The translations under genes were made by a program, and so were the position numbers. From positions 1 to 62,621 of the forward strand of contig CAMJTU010000022.1 in the NCBI GenBank assembly GCA_946408825.1: a DNA stretch of 62,621 bases. The letters run 5' to 3'. The stretch's first letter is position 1, and each line of letters begins with the position of its first letter. Origin of the DNA: an uncultured Planctomycetaceae bacterium (GTDB taxonomy: Bacteria > Planctomycetota > Planctomycetia > Pirellulales > Thermoguttaceae). Below are positions 16,447 to 25,954 of the stretch, piece after piece. The notes beneath the pieces were generated by a model that was not told the DNA's origin, searched no databases, and saw only the letters and a list, made by a program, of their open reading frames with translations.

Positions 16447-19400
16447 ATGACGTCTTCTTGTCCAGGACGCTTTTTGGCGTTTTGCACAGCGTTCGTCGCG
16501 GCGTTTGCAGTTACGATCAGCGCGCCGTCTTACGCGCAGCGCGCCAACGATCTTAAATTCTCGCATAAGATGCCGGAGCAGACGAACCAACTGCCGACGT
16601 CGCCCGATCGCGACACGCTCCTCGCCGATTTTGTCAATCCGGCTGGGAAAGTCCGCACCGGCGCTTATTGGTATTGGCTTTCCGGCAACTCGTCTCGCGA
16701 GGGTGTGACAAAAGACTTGATCGCGATGAAGTCGGTCGGAATCGATCGCGCTTATATCGGCGACATCGGTCAGGACGACGTTCCAACCGGCCCCGTCCGA
16801 TTCTTCTCCGACGAATGGTGGGAAATCGTCCATCAGGCGTTTAAAACCGGTTCCGAAATCGGGGTAGAAGTCGGCATCTTCAACTCGCCTGGCTGGAGCC
16901 AGTCTGGCGGTCCGTGGGTCAAGTACGACGCGGCGATGCGCTATCTCGTGAAGAGCGAAACGCTCGTCAAAGGTCCCGGCAAGGTCGAACTTAAGCTTGC
17001 CAAGCCTGAGTTTGGTCATGAAATCAAAGACGAATATCAGGACGTCCAAGTTCTCGCGTACCCCGCGCCCGAGGGATACGGTCAGAAGATCGTCGCCAAC
17101 GCCAAAGGCGGCTACGATCTGAAGGCGAAAACGCCCGTTACGATCCCAATTAAGTCGGACAAGCCCTTTACCGCGCGCGGCGTCGTCGTCGAATTCCGCA
17201 ACCAGCCGCTCGTCGCGACCGCCGAGCTTTTCTCCGTCGTCGACGGTAAAAAAGAAAAACTGATCACGTTCCCGATCAGCCGCTACAACGCCGCCCTCAA
17301 CGTCGGCTTCATTCCTTACGCGCCCGTAACAGCAAGCTTCAACGCGACGAAAGCGTCCGAATTTGAACTCGTCGTAACGAGCGACCGCGATTCGGGAATT
17401 TCCTCCGTGACGCTAGAAGCGACGCCCGTCGTCAACCAGGTCTTCAACCAGACTCTGGCGAAGATGCACGAGACCCCGCACCCGCTCTGGAGCGAATACC
17501 AGTGGGCGCCCGCCGTCGAACCCGCTCGATTCGATTCCGTCGGCGCTTACGATCCCGCGAAAGCGATTGATCTGACCGCGAACTTCAAAAACGGCGTCCT
17601 GACGTGGGACGTTCCGGAAGGAAATTGGGTCGTCGAACGCTTCGGTTGCGTTCCGACCGGCACGAAGAACGCGCCCGCCGTCCCGGAGGCGACCGGCTAT
17701 GAAGTCGACAAAATGAGTCGCGAACACGCGATCGAACACTTTAACGCGTACATGCTCGACCTCATCAAGCGGTTCCCCGCCGAAGATATGAAGTCGTTCA
17801 CGACGATTGTTCAAGACAGTTATGAAATGGGCGGTCAGAACTTCACCGACAACTTCGCCGAGAAATTCAAGGCGTCCTTCGGTTATGATCCGACCCCGTA
17901 CCTGCCCGTCTTCTACGGCGCCGTCGCGACAAATCTCGACGTTTCCGACCGCTTCCTGTGGGACCTCCGCCGCTTCATCGCGGACGAAGTCGCCTACTCC
18001 TACGTCGGCGGCCTCCGCGACGCGAGCAACGAATACGGCAAGAACACATGGCTCGAATGCTACGGACACTGGGGATTCCCCGGCGAATTCTTGCAGTATG
18101 GCGGTCAATCTAACGAAATCGCCGGCGAATATTGGAGCGAAGGAACTCTAGGCGACATCGAAAACCGCATCGCTTCGTCCTGCGGCCACATCTATGGCAA
18201 GACGAAGATTTGGGCGGAATCGAACACGTGCGCGGGCAATCCTTTCGGACGTAGCCCGATCGATATGAAGAAACGTACCGACCGATTCTTCGCCGACGGC
18301 ATTAACAACACGCTGCTGCACCTCTTCGTCGAACAGCCCGACGAACGCGTTCCCGGTTTCAACGCGTGGTTTGGAAACGAGTTCAACCGTCACAACACAT
18401 GGTTCAAACAGCTTGACCTTTACGTCATGTATCTCAAGCGCGTCAACTACATGCTGCAGCAGGGTCTGAACGTCGCCGACGTCGCGTATTTCATCGGCGA
18501 GGACGCTCCGAAGATGGTTGGAACCGTCGATCCGGCTCTTCCTTCCGGATATCAGTACGACTTCATCAACGGCGAAGTTCTGCGCGAAACGACAAGCGTC
18601 GACGAAAACGGCTTGCTCACGCTTCCGCACGGAACGCGGTACAAGCTTCTCGTACTGCCGAAGCTCGACTCGATGCGTCCGGAATTGCTCAAGCGCATTA
18701 AGGAACTCGTCGAGGACGGCGCGTTTGTTCTCGGTCCGAAGCCGACTCGATCTCCAAGTCTCCAGAACTACCCGAAGGCGGACGCCGAAGTGAAAGCGCT
18801 CGCCGACGCGCTCTGGGGCGACGTCGACGGCGTGAAGGTCAAGAGTCGCAAGGTTGGCAAGGGCACGATCGCCAGCGGACTGACGATGGCGGAAGCGTTC
18901 GCTATGCTCAACGTTAAGCCCGACTGCGAGTACGATCCTGCGACGGGGCTTGTCTACGGTCGTCGCACGATGAAGAACGGCGACGTCTACTTCGTCGCGA
19001 ACCAGACGGACGCCGAATTGAAGGACGTCGCGATTACGTTCCGCGTTTCGGGGAAAGCGCCCGAGATTTGGAACCCGACGACGGGCGAAACTCGTCCCGC
19101 GACGGCGTGGAGCGTTAAAGACGGTCGGACGACGCTACCCCTTTCGTTCGCGGCTCAGGAAAGCTTTTTCATCGTCTTCGAAAAGGATACGGACGCGACG
19201 TCCGGCCCGGCCAAGACGAACGATCTTGCGTTGACGCCCCTTGTCGAACTCAATTCGGATTGGAACGTTTCGTTCGATTCGGGAGAGATCGCTCGCGGAC
19301 CTAAAGACGTCGTAAAATTCGATAAACTGACCGATTGGTCGACGTCTGAAAACGAGGCGATTAAATACTATTCCGGAACGGCGGTTTATGAGAGGACGTT

Positions 19401-19722
19401 CAAACTCGACGCGAAGCCGACCAAGAGCGTCTACCTTTCTCTCGGTTCTGTCAGCGAAATGGCGAAAGTTACGATTAACGGCGAATATGTCGGCGGCGTT
19501 TGGACCGCGCCGCTTCGCCTCGACGTGACGAAATACGTCAAAGCCGGCGAGAATACGATCAGAATCGAAGTCGTCAACTGCTGGGTCAATCGCCTTATCG
19601 GGGATTCGAAACTTCCGGAGGATCAGCGCAAAACTTGGTGTCCGGTCAACGTTTACAAGCCGGATTCGCCTCTCAAGAAGTCCGGACTTCTCGGTCCTGT
19701 CGTACTCTTCGAATCGAAATAA
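16447..19722 (+). CDS. Secreted GH106 alpha-L-rhamnosidase-like glycoside hydrolase
   Basis: A 1091-residue protein with a signal peptide (hydrophobic residues 8-30, likely cut after SYAQ). The mature N-terminus reads VRTGAYWYWLSGN, then VTKDLIAMKSVGIDRAYIGDIGQ and NSPGWSQSGGPWVK, matching the catalytic barrel region of GH106 rhamnosidases. The C-terminal 130 residues (AVYERTF, VYLSLGSVSEMAKVTINGEYVGGVW) form a galactose-binding-like sandwich. The length fits the family. It would release terminal rhamnose from plant pectin or glycans in the periplasm or outside. AAGAGGCAAC precedes the ATG. It faces away from the DUF5009 gene, and two terminator-like hairpins follow it. Confidence 0.88.
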   Translation: MTSSCPGRFLAFCTAFVAAFAVTISAPSYAQRANDLKFSHKMPEQTNQLPTSPDRDTLLADFVNPAGKVRTGAYWYWLSGNSSREGVTKDLIAMKSVGIDRAYIGDIGQDDVPTGPVRFFSDEWWEIVHQAFKTGSEIGVEVGIFNSPGWSQSGGPWVKYDAAMRYLVKSETLVKGPGKVELKLAKPEFGHEIKDEYQDVQVLAYPAPEGYGQKIVANAKGGYDLKAKTPVTIPIKSDKPFTARGVVVEFRNQPLVATAELFSVVDGKKEKLITFPISRYNAALNVGFIPYAPVTASFNATKASEFELVVTSDRDSGISSVTLEATPVVNQVFNQTLAKMHETPHPLWSEYQWAPAVEPARFDSVGAYDPAKAIDLTANFKNGVLTWDVPEGNWVVERFGCVPTGTKNAPAVPEATGYEVDKMSREHAIEHFNAYMLDLIKRFPAEDMKSFTTIVQDSYEMGGQNFTDNFAEKFKASFGYDPTPYLPVFYGAVATNLDVSDRFLWDLRRFIADEVAYSYVGGLRDASNEYGKNTWLECYGHWGFPGEFLQYGGQSNEIAGEYWSEGTLGDIENRIASSCGHIYGKTKIWAESNTCAGNPFGRSPIDMKKRTDRFFADGINNTLLHLFVEQPDERVPGFNAWFGNEFNRHNTWFKQLDLYVMYLKRVNYMLQQGLNVADVAYFIGEDAPKMVGTVDPALPSGYQYDFINGEVLRETTSVDENGLLTLPHGTRYKLLVLPKLDSMRPELLKRIKELVEDGAFVLGPKPTRSPSLQNYPKADAEVKALADALWGDVDGVKVKSRKVGKGTIASGLTMAEAFAMLNVKPDCEYDPATGLVYGRRTMKNGDVYFVANQTDAELKDVAITFRVSGKAPEIWNPTTGETRPATAWSVKDGRTTLPLSFAAQESFFIVFEKDTDATSGPAKTNDLALTPLVELNSDWNVSFDSGEIARGPKDVVKFDKLTDWSTSENEAIKYYSGTAVYERTFKLDAKPTKSVYLSLGSVSEMAKVTINGEYVGGVWTAPLRLDVTKYVKAGENTIRIEVVNCWVNRLIGDSKLPEDQRKTWCPVNVYKPDSPLKKSGLLGPVVLFESK

Positions 19723-19770
19723 TCGACGCTCAAAAAATACGCTCTTTTGAGTTGAATCGAACGTTCTCGT

Positions 19771-19814
19771 AAAAGACGTCGCGTCGCGGACAAGCGTCGC
19801 GACGTCTTTTTTGT
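19771..19814 (+). terminator. Terminator after the GH106 gene
   Basis: A perfect 13-bp stem (AAAAGACGTCGCG at 19771-19783 with 19798-19810) ends in a T-run. Confidence 0.85.
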
Positions 19815-20011
19815 AAAGAGAAAAAGAAATCGCGCGTTTGAAATCGCCAAAACGCGCGCCTTTTTTCAAGGACGTTATCGACGCTCGTCGGGAGAGCGAG
19901 TCGCGTTCGAGAAAAACGTTTTGCGAGAATCAATCGCAGGAGATTTAGTTTCGTCTTTTTGCTTGGCGCGTCTTGGTAAAATCGTCGAACGACAAACGCT
20001 CTTGACCGTCA

Positions 20012-20050
20012 AGAAAGAAAAACAGCCGAAACGGAGCAATCGTTTCGGCT
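20012..20050 (-). terminator. Terminator after the small coiled-coil gene
   Basis: On the minus strand a 10-bp stem (AGCCGAAACG arms at 20041-20050 and 20024-20033) is followed by GTTTTTCTTTC. It closes the gene ending at 20098. Confidence 0.8.
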
Positions 20051-20097
20051 ATTATTATTATTGAGCGAACGATAGAATCGCGTTTAAAAGCGTCTTT

Positions 20098-20325
20098 TCA
20101 CTTCGCGTTTTTAATCATTTCCAAGACGTCTTCGTAGCTCTTGCCGCTCGCTTCAATCGCGGCGAAGATTTCGTTTTTCTTTTCATCCGCCTTTTCGTTG
20201 ACAAGCTGCTTGAGTTCGGCTTTTTTAAGCTTCAGCTGCTTGCTGAGCGTGGCGATATCCGCTTTGGCGGCGTCGATTTTTTCAGCGAGCGACAGGACGA
20301 CCTTCTTTTTTCTTCCACGAGGCAT
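20098..20325 (-). CDS. Small basic coiled-coil protein
   Basis: This 75-residue protein opens with MPRGRKKK, like an AT-hook or nuclear-tail basic patch. A heptad-rich helix follows (LSLAEKIDAAKADIATLSKQLKLKKAELKQL) and then a short C-terminal helix SGKSYEDVLEMIKN. The ribosome-binding site AAAGGAG is 8 bases before the ATG, and the gene has its own terminator, so it is real. The shape recalls small H-NS-like or unnamed gut-bacterial proteins that may bind DNA, but I do not recognise a named family. Confidence 0.75.
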   Translation of the reverse strand: MPRGRKKKVVLSLAEKIDAAKADIATLSKQLKLKKAELKQLVNEKADEKKNEIFAAIEASGKSYEDVLEMIKNAK

Positions 20326-20813
20326 TATCGGCTCCTTTTAATTAAACAAGGGATAAAAACTGGAACGCCAGTTCGCGTATTGTATCTAGCCGTCGACGTC
20401 GCGTCAAGCGTTTTAATTCTTTTCTGTATTTTTTTAAAAGAAAAAGACGCGACCGATTATTCGCCGCGTCTTTTTCCTTTTTCATTTGAATAATTCGTCT
20501 TGAATTCCGTTAGATTCTAGCGCTTTAAAATAACGACTTTTTACCGTGTTATACGGGGGCAAAGAACGTCGCTGACTTTTCGATGTTTGGAACGATTGAT
20601 TTCGACAAGATTAAAAACAAAAACCGTCTCAGACGCTATTTAATCGAGATCGCCGGACGTTTCGTCGACCAAGATATGAGCAGACGAATAGCTCTTTGTA
20701 TTTCGTCGGATATTTTGAAACGTAGACGCGGAAAAAACAATATCGTCGTCTGATTTATGGGACGCTGAAGAAATAAAACGGACGAAGGTTCGACGTTATT
20801 TCACGGTTTCGCC
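20326..20813. other. Intergenic stretch with a possible 56-codon frame
   Basis: A bidirectional terminator lies at 20441-20476. A plus-strand frame from the ATG at 20583 to a TGA at 20753 would encode a basic 56-residue peptide, but it lacks a ribosome-binding site and resembles nothing I know; I rate it at about one in five of being real. Confidence 0.4.
20441..20476 (-). terminator. Bidirectional terminator downstream of pflA
   Basis: AAAAAGACGCG (20441-20451) pairs perfectly with CGCGTCTTTTT (20465-20475), giving A- and T-flanks on both strands. It could end the pflBA transcript some 340 bases past pflA. Confidence 0.7.
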
Positions 20814-21539
20814 TCAATTCCCCTTCGATTGGGGATGAAGAATTGAATTAAGATAGCGTTGCAATTCGTCGAGCCTGTCGCGATCCATCGCGGCGACGTT
20901 TGCGAGCGGATTCGTTATCTGGAGATTTTCATATTTGAAGAATCCCATCGTGTGGAAACCGAGAAGCTCGTAACGTTCGAACTTAAATTCTTTCACGAGC
21001 GCCGCATACTGTTCCATGTCGGCTTCGGAGTCGTTGATTCCCGGGACGACGACGGTGCGCAGCCAGAGTCTTGCGCCGATCTTCGTGCAGTACCGTCCGA
21101 TTTCGATAAATCGACTGAAGTCGCCGCCCGTATAAAGTCGGTACCGTTCCGGATCGGGAAACTTGACGTCGAGAATGACCATATCGGCGCGGTCGAGCGC
21201 CTTACGGACGGAATCCGTCAACGGGACGCTCCCGGAGGTGTCGAGACAATATCCAATACCTTCGCCATGAAGTAGTTCGGCGGTCTCGTTAATAAAATCG
21301 GCGTTGAGGAGAGGTTCGCCGCCAGAAAAGGTTACGCCGCCGCCGTGTTTGAAGTACGGCTTGAATCGCCGCGCCTTCTGGAACGCTTGCTCCGCCGTGA
21401 CGTTTTTGCCAGACGGAAACCAAGCGTCCGGATTGTGACAATACCAACAGCGGAGAGGACAGCCGGTGAGAAAGATCGCATAGCGCAACCCCTCGCCGTC
21501 GAGCGCGGCCATCGATTCGAAGGAATGAACGTCCGCCAT
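20814..21539 (-). CDS. pflA: Pyruvate formate-lyase activating enzyme
   Basis: A 241-residue radical SAM enzyme. CPLRCWYC near the N-terminus gives the CxxxCxxC motif for the 4Fe-4S cluster, and GGGVTFSGGEPLL follows. It uses S-adenosylmethionine to place the glycyl radical on PflB. I chose the ATG at 21539, with GGAGGCGAC 7 bases upstream. A GTG at 21575 overlapping the pflB stop is in frame, but it would add an N-terminal extension not usual in the family. It is encoded directly after pflB and surely co-transcribed. Confidence 0.94.
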   Translation of the reverse strand: MADVHSFESMAALDGEGLRYAIFLTGCPLRCWYCHNPDAWFPSGKNVTAEQAFQKARRFKPYFKHGGGVTFSGGEPLLNADFINETAELLHGEGIGYCLDTSGSVPLTDSVRKALDRADMVILDVKFPDPERYRLYTGGDFSRFIEIGRYCTKIGARLWLRTVVVPGINDSEADMEQYAALVKEFKFERYELLGFHTMGFFKYENLQITNPLANVAAMDRDRLDELQRYLNSILHPQSKGN

Positions 21540-21571
21540 CGCGTCGCCTCCGCCGTTGGTTCGATCTAATC

Positions 21572-23812
21572 TCACATCTTCTCGTGGAAGGTGCGCGCGA
21601 TGACTTCCTCCTGCTTGTCGCGGGTCAACTTGTTGAAGTTGACCGCGTAGCCGGAGACGCGAATCGTTAGCGACGGATAGAGCGTCGGATCGTTCATCGC
21701 GGCGACGAGCTTATCGCGGTTGAGGACGTTCACGTTCAGATGGTGCGCGTCCTGCTGGAAATACCCGTCGAGCATCGTGACGAGGTGTTCGATACGGTCG
21801 TTCTTATCGCGACCGAGCGCGTCCGGCGTAATAGAGAACGTGTTCGAGATGCCGTCTTGGCAGCAAGCGTAATTGAGCTTGGCGACCGAGTTGAGCGACG
21901 CGAGCGCGCCCTCCGCGTCGCGACCGTGCATCGGGTTCGCGCCCGGCGCGAACGGCTGACCTGCCTTGCGTCCGTCGGGAGTCGAGCCGGTCTTGCGTCC
22001 GTACATGACGTTCGACGTGATCGTCAGAATCGACAGCGTATGACGTGCGCCGCGGTACGCGGGCGTCTTGCAGAGTTCCTTGTAGAAATACTCGATCAGG
22101 TCCTTGCCGATGAGGTCGGCGCGGTCGTCGTCGTTGCCGTACTTCGGGAATTCGCCTTCGACGTCGAACTCCGTGATAAGCCCGCGTTCGTCTTTAATCG
22201 GTTTGACCTTGGCGTATTTGATCGCGGAGAGGGAGTCGACGACGACGGAGAATCCGGAGACGCCAAACGCCATGAGTCGTTCGACGTCCGTATCGTGCAA
22301 CGACATCATGAGGCGCTCGTAAGCGTATTTGTCGTGCATGTAGTGGATGATGTTCATCGTGTTGACGTAGAGCTTCGCCATCCAGCTCAGATAATGCTTA
22401 TACGCGGCGTAGACCTTGTCGAACTCGAGGACGTCGCCTTCGTAAACGGTGCCGACCGGCGCGATTTGCGAGCCTTCTTTTTCGTCTTTGCCGCCGTTGA
22501 GCGCCATGAGGAGAACTTTCGCGAGGTTGCAACGCGCGCCGAAGAACTGCATCTGCTTGCCCGTCTTCATCGCGGAGACGCAGCATGCGATGGAGTAGTC
22601 GTCGCCGTACATTCGCCGCATGAGGTCGTCGTTCTCATATTGGATCGAGTCCGTGTCGATACTGACCTGAGCGCAGAAATCTTTAAAATGCTGAGGAAGT
22701 TTCTCGGACCAGAGAACGGTAATGTTCGGTTCGGCGGACGATCCGAGGTTGTAGAGCGTTTGAAGGACGCGGAAGCTCGTTTTCGAGACCATATGCCGGC
22801 CTTCGCCTGTAACCCCCGCGAGCGAAAGCGTGACCCAGACGGGGTCGCCGGCGAAAAGATCGTTGTATTCAGGGGTGCGGAGATGACGGACGAGCCGGAG
22901 TTTAATGACGAGATCGTCGATCAGTTCCTGCGCCTGTTCTTCGGTCAGGACGCCTTCGTCCAAGTCGCGCTGAATGTAGACGTCGATGAATTCCGCGATG
23001 CGACCGATCGAGTTCGCGGCGCCGTTCTGTTCTTTGACCGCGCCGAGGTATCCGAAATAGAGCCACTGGATCGCTTCTCGAGCGTTTTCGGCGGGACGGG
23101 AAATATCGTAGCCGTAGCTTTGCGCCATCGTTTTGAGCTGCGCCATGAACTCGAGCTGCTTCGCGAGGTCTTCGAGAAGGTGAATCGTCGCTTCGTCGAG
23201 ATAGTCTTTTTCCCCGAGTCGTTTCTTGTCGAGCTTCTTCTGTTCGATGAGGTAGTCCATCCCGTAAAGCGCGACGCGGCGGTAGTCGCCGATAATGCGG
23301 CCGCGCGCGTACGCGTCCGGCAGCCCGGTCAGAACGCCCGCGTGACGCGCCTTGCGCATCGTGTCCGTATAGACGCGGAAAACGCCCGTGTTGTGCGTCG
23401 TGCGATATTTGAATTCGGTCTGAACGAGGTCGGAAATCTGATATCCGTACGCCTCGCACGCCTGTTCCGCGTTGCGAAATCCCGCGAAAGGCGAAACCCC
23501 GCGGCGCAGCGGCGCGTCCGTCTGAAGCCCGACGATGATATCCGTATCCTTGTCGACGACGTAGCCCGGCTCGTGCGAAAGGATCGTCAGGACGCGGCTC
23601 GTATCGACGTCGAGAACGCCGCCCTTGGCGTTTTCCGCAATAAGAAGTTCCTTGACGCGCGCCATTTCACGGTTCGTGCGTTCCGTCGGCCCCGAGAGGA
23701 AAGACGCGTCGCCCTCGTAAGGCGTATAATTCAGTTTGATGAAGTTGGAAACGTTGATTCCGTCGCGCCATACGCCCTCGCGAAAACCTCTCCAAGCCGT
23801 CGTATTCGTCAT
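21572..23812 (-). CDS. pflB: Formate C-acetyltransferase (pyruvate formate-lyase)
   Basis: A 746-residue glycyl-radical enzyme that turns pyruvate and CoA into acetyl-CoA and formate. The paired active-site cysteines are C410-C411 (SIACCVSAM), and the radical glycine is G721 in [10 protein letters not shown] close to the C-terminus. The length equals that of the true PflB family rather than the diol dehydratases. The ATG at 23812 has AAAGGGAG upstream; a longer frame to 23896 has no signal. A perfect palindrome 60 bases upstream resembles a Rex (NADH/NAD-sensing) site. Being oxygen-sensitive, the enzyme marks the host as an anaerobe or fermenter. Confidence 0.96.
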   Translation of the reverse strand: MTNTTAWRGFREGVWRDGINVSNFIKLNYTPYEGDASFLSGPTERTNREMARVKELLIAENAKGGVLDVDTSRVLTILSHEPGYVVDKDTDIIVGLQTDAPLRRGVSPFAGFRNAEQACEAYGYQISDLVQTEFKYRTTHNTGVFRVYTDTMRKARHAGVLTGLPDAYARGRIIGDYRRVALYGMDYLIEQKKLDKKRLGEKDYLDEATIHLLEDLAKQLEFMAQLKTMAQSYGYDISRPAENAREAIQWLYFGYLGAVKEQNGAANSIGRIAEFIDVYIQRDLDEGVLTEEQAQELIDDLVIKLRLVRHLRTPEYNDLFAGDPVWVTLSLAGVTGEGRHMVSKTSFRVLQTLYNLGSSAEPNITVLWSEKLPQHFKDFCAQVSIDTDSIQYENDDLMRRMYGDDYSIACCVSAMKTGKQMQFFGARCNLAKVLLMALNGGKDEKEGSQIAPVGTVYEGDVLEFDKVYAAYKHYLSWMAKLYVNTMNIIHYMHDKYAYERLMMSLHDTDVERLMAFGVSGFSVVVDSLSAIKYAKVKPIKDERGLITEFDVEGEFPKYGNDDDRADLIGKDLIEYFYKELCKTPAYRGARHTLSILTITSNVMYGRKTGSTPDGRKAGQPFAPGANPMHGRDAEGALASLNSVAKLNYACCQDGISNTFSITPDALGRDKNDRIEHLVTMLDGYFQQDAHHLNVNVLNRDKLVAAMNDPTLYPSLTIRVSGYAVNFNKLTRDKQEEVIARTFHEKM

Positions 23813-23871
23813 CGTTATGTGTCTCCCTTTGCGTGACGTCAAAGAAGCTGCCGTTGTCAATCTCAATCCTG

Positions 23872-23907
23872 CGCTATATATTGTGTCTGTAAACACAATA
23901 TATAGCG
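23872..23907 (-). promoter_or_regulatory. Perfect palindrome with Rex-like core upstream of pflB
   Basis: CGCTATATATTGTGT (23872-23886) and its exact reverse complement (23893-23907) are separated by 6 bases. The centre contains TTGTG-N8-CACAA (23881-23898), the 18-bp layout of Rex operators, which respond to the NADH/NAD ratio and commonly control fermentation genes. The match to Rex is by pattern only; no rex gene lies in the window. Confidence 0.7.
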
Positions 23908-23984
23908 TTTGGGAGCACGTATTTTACCAGATATAGGAAGACGTCAAGGCCTTATTTTCATTTATTTCTTGCGTGAAATGGGAA

Positions 23985-24400
23985 GGCCGGGGCTGGCCCG
24001 CGACGGCGCGGCGGCGACCTCGTCGCGGGGCGGGCGGGCCAACGAGCGCGGACCTCATGACTTGGCGTCTGTCAAAAGTCTAGCGACCATCGGGAGCGGA
24101 TATCTACGCACGCGCGGAAGCGCGAACCCTCCGCGGCGAGGTCGCCGCCGCGTAGCGCCAGCCTTCCCGTTGGTCAGGCGCCAGTTTTCTGAATTAATTT
24201 GAATAACGCGGCGACGCCAACGAGCGTCGCCCTAGAATCACGCGCCCGAGAAGCGGTAAACGAGACAAAACATTCTGGCGCGTAATAAAACCGCCTTCGG
24301 CGGGCCATCGAGCGCGGACTTAGAATCACGCGCCCGAAAAGCTATGAATAAGTTAAAGCGTTCTGGCGCGTAATCGTCCCCCGCGACGTCGCGAGCGCTG
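23985..24400. repeat. Palindromic repeat mosaic R4
   Basis: This block holds the GCGGCG/CGCCGC hairpins, the CCGTTGGTCAGGCG module, the stem-loop GGCGACG-CCAACGAG-CGTCGCC (24210-24231), the ACCGCC-TTC-GGCGGG hairpin and several CTAGAATCACGCGCCCGA tails. It lies between the pflB upstream region and the phd/doc promoter. Confidence 0.85.
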
Positions 24401-24421
24401 ATTCTGGGAGAGAAAGTAGGA

Positions 24422-24450
24422 TTGATTTCTCCTATATTTTATGCTATAAT
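24422..24450 (+). promoter_or_regulatory. Promoter of the phd/doc pair
   Basis: TTGATT at 24422-24427, a 17-base spacer, and TATAAT at 24445-24450. GGAAAGGAG follows, just before the ATG at 24481. Confidence 0.75.
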
Positions 24451-24480
24451 ATTGGCGTCCGTAGGAAAGGAGCTTTCATT

Positions 24481-24723
24481 ATGAACATTGATACCAACAC
24501 TGTCGTTTCGATGACCGAAGCGAATCAGAATTTCTCCAAGGTAACTCGCATTGCGGATCGGTATGGTCGCGCCGTTGTCTTCAAGAACAATGTTCCGCGC
24601 TACTTGGTCGTTCAGTTCACGATTGCCGATGAAGTCGAAGACGCGGCTAAATCCGACGTCCTAGCGTCCGCGAATAAAATGATGGAACTTTATGACGAGG
24701 CTTTTAAGAAGCTTGCCAAATGA
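24481..24723 (+). CDS. phd: Phd/YefM-type antitoxin
   Basis: An 80-residue antitoxin. The N-terminal half (VVSMTEANQNFSKVTRIADRYGRAVVFKNNVPRYLVV) is the Phd/YefM DNA-binding fold, and the C-terminal helix binds and shields the toxin. GGAAAGGAG precedes the ATG. Its last codon overlaps the doc start (ATGA), as usual for this operon type, which represses itself through the antitoxin-toxin complex. A dead copy of its 5-prime end lies at 13383. Confidence 0.92.
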   Translation: MNIDTNTVVSMTEANQNFSKVTRIADRYGRAVVFKNNVPRYLVVQFTIADEVEDAAKSDVLASANKMMELYDEAFKKLAK

Positions 24724-25097
24724 TTCGCTTAACCAAAGAGGAAATTCTCTTGCTACATGATCAGCTTGTCGAGCGTTATGGCGGGACGCGCGGCATAAGA
24801 GACGAGAATCTGCTCGATTCAGCCTTGAACGCCCCGTTTCAAGGTTACGGGGAGTATGAGTTTTATCCCTCTGTGGTTCAAAAGGCCGTCCGTTTGTGCT
24901 ATGGTCTGGTGATGAATCACCCGTTCCACGATGGAAATAAAAGGATTGGCGCCATGGCGCTCCTGATTACCTTGGATCTCAATCGTCTAACCCTTAAAAC
25001 CAACAGCGCAGAACTATCGGAAATCATCCTTCGCCTCGCGTCGGGATCCATCGACTCCGAGAGTCTACTACGTTGGGTCCAGGATCGGTTGGAATAA
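24720..25097 (+). CDS. doc: Doc-type Fic fold toxin
   Basis: A 125-residue Doc toxin with the motif HPFHDGNKR starting at H67. Doc proteins use this Fic-type loop to phosphorylate elongation factor EF-Tu and so stop translation. The length and the ERYGGTRGIRDENLLDSALNAP N-terminus are typical. It overlaps phd by 4 bases. The palindromic repeat block starts directly at the stop codon. Confidence 0.93.
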   Translation: MIRLTKEEILLLHDQLVERYGGTRGIRDENLLDSALNAPFQGYGEYEFYPSVVQKAVRLCYGLVMNHPFHDGNKRIGAMALLITLDLNRLTLKTNSAELSEIILRLASGSIDSESLLRWVQDRLE

Positions 25098-25735
25098 CGC
25101 GGCGCCCGCGACGTCGCGGGGGACGATCACGCGGCGGCGACCTCGCCGCTGAGGGGCACGCGCCTGAATACTTTTTCTTACGCATAGCGAACACGGCGCG
25201 TAACGCTAGCCTTCCCGTTGGTCAGGCGCCCGTTTCTGAATTAATTTGAACCGGACGGCGACGCCAACGAGCGTCGCCCTAGAATCACGCGCCCGAGAAG
25301 CGGTAAACGAGACAAAGCATTCTGGCGCGTAATAAAACCGCCTTCGGCGGGCCAACGAGCGCGGACCTCATGACTTGGCGTCTATCAAAAGTCTAGCGAC
25401 CATCGGGAGCGGGTATCTACGCACGCGCGGAAGCGCGAACCCTCCGCGGCGAGGTCGCCGCCGCGTAACTCCTGTCTTCCCGATGATCAGGCGTCTGTTT
25501 CCGAATTAATCTGAACCAGACGTCCGCGCCAACGAGCGCGGACCTGGAGATACGCGTCCGAGTTGCTATAAACAAGTCAACGCGTTCCAGCGCGTAATAA
25601 AACCGCCTTCGGGGGCCAACGAGCGTCGCCCTAGAATCACGCGCCCTAGAATCACGCGCCCGAAAGTTATGAACAAGTCAACGCGTTCAGGCGCGATATC
25701 GGGATCCAACGCCCTTGCGTTGGCGTCGCGGGCGG
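25098..25735. repeat. Palindromic repeat mosaic R5
   Basis: This is the longest unbroken repeat block, about 640 bases. It includes the palindrome CCCGCGACGTCGCGGG, GCGGCG/CGCCGC hairpins, stem-loops GGCGACG-CCAACGAG-CGTCGCC (25257-25278) and GTCCGCG-CCAACGAG-CGCGGAC (25522-25543), two ACCGCC-TTC hairpins, and CCAACG-CCCTTG-CGTTGG (25706-25723). The right end runs into the coding end of the small gene at 25687-25914. Confidence 0.85.
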
Positions 25736-25914
25736 GCGAGGAGATCGAGGTATTCTTCGTCTGACAGTCCTGCCTCGATCGCGTCGGCGAACAGGAGCAG
25801 CCGACGACGAACCTTGGGGTCTGAGAAGTCGATATCGACGTTATACCGTCCGCGTTTCTTGCGGGATACAAGTTGCGATTCTTTCTTGCGACGAAACAAC
25901 GAGAGCCACGACAT
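25687..25914 (-). CDS. Small basic protein with a repeat-encoded C-terminus
   Basis: A 75-residue protein of unknown family: basic N-terminus (FRRKKESQLVSRKKRGR), then a helical part VRRRLLLFADAIEAGLSDEEYLDLLA. GGAGGAAAG lies 6 bases before the ATG, so translation is likely. The final dozen residues and the stop are read from the CCAACG-CCCTTG-CGTTGG hairpin of repeat R5 and its flank, so the original C-terminus may have been replaced. I see no partner gene nearby. Confidence 0.6.
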   Translation of the reverse strand: MSWLSLFRRKKESQLVSRKKRGRYNVDIDFSDPKVRRRLLLFADAIEAGLSDEEYLDLLARPRRQRKGVGSRYRA

Positions 25915-25954
25915 GGTTTCTTTCCTCCATAGATTGCAGTTTACGATTTGAAAT

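Larger units (their letters stand above)
19723..20097. other. Intergenic stretch with convergent terminators
   Basis: No gene is supported. A 7-bp hairpin at 19729-19751 has no T-run. The terminators at 19771-19814 and 20012-20050 are listed separately. Confidence 0.5.

Noticed and set aside
21740..23836. 698-codon plus-strand frame
   Set aside because: It lies antisense to pflB, whose motifs are complete; its Val/Arg-rich translation is a codon-bias shadow.
23985..25735. Possible CRISPR array
   Set aside because: Modules are palindromic and shuffled, spacing is irregular, there are no unique spacers of even length, and no cas genes.
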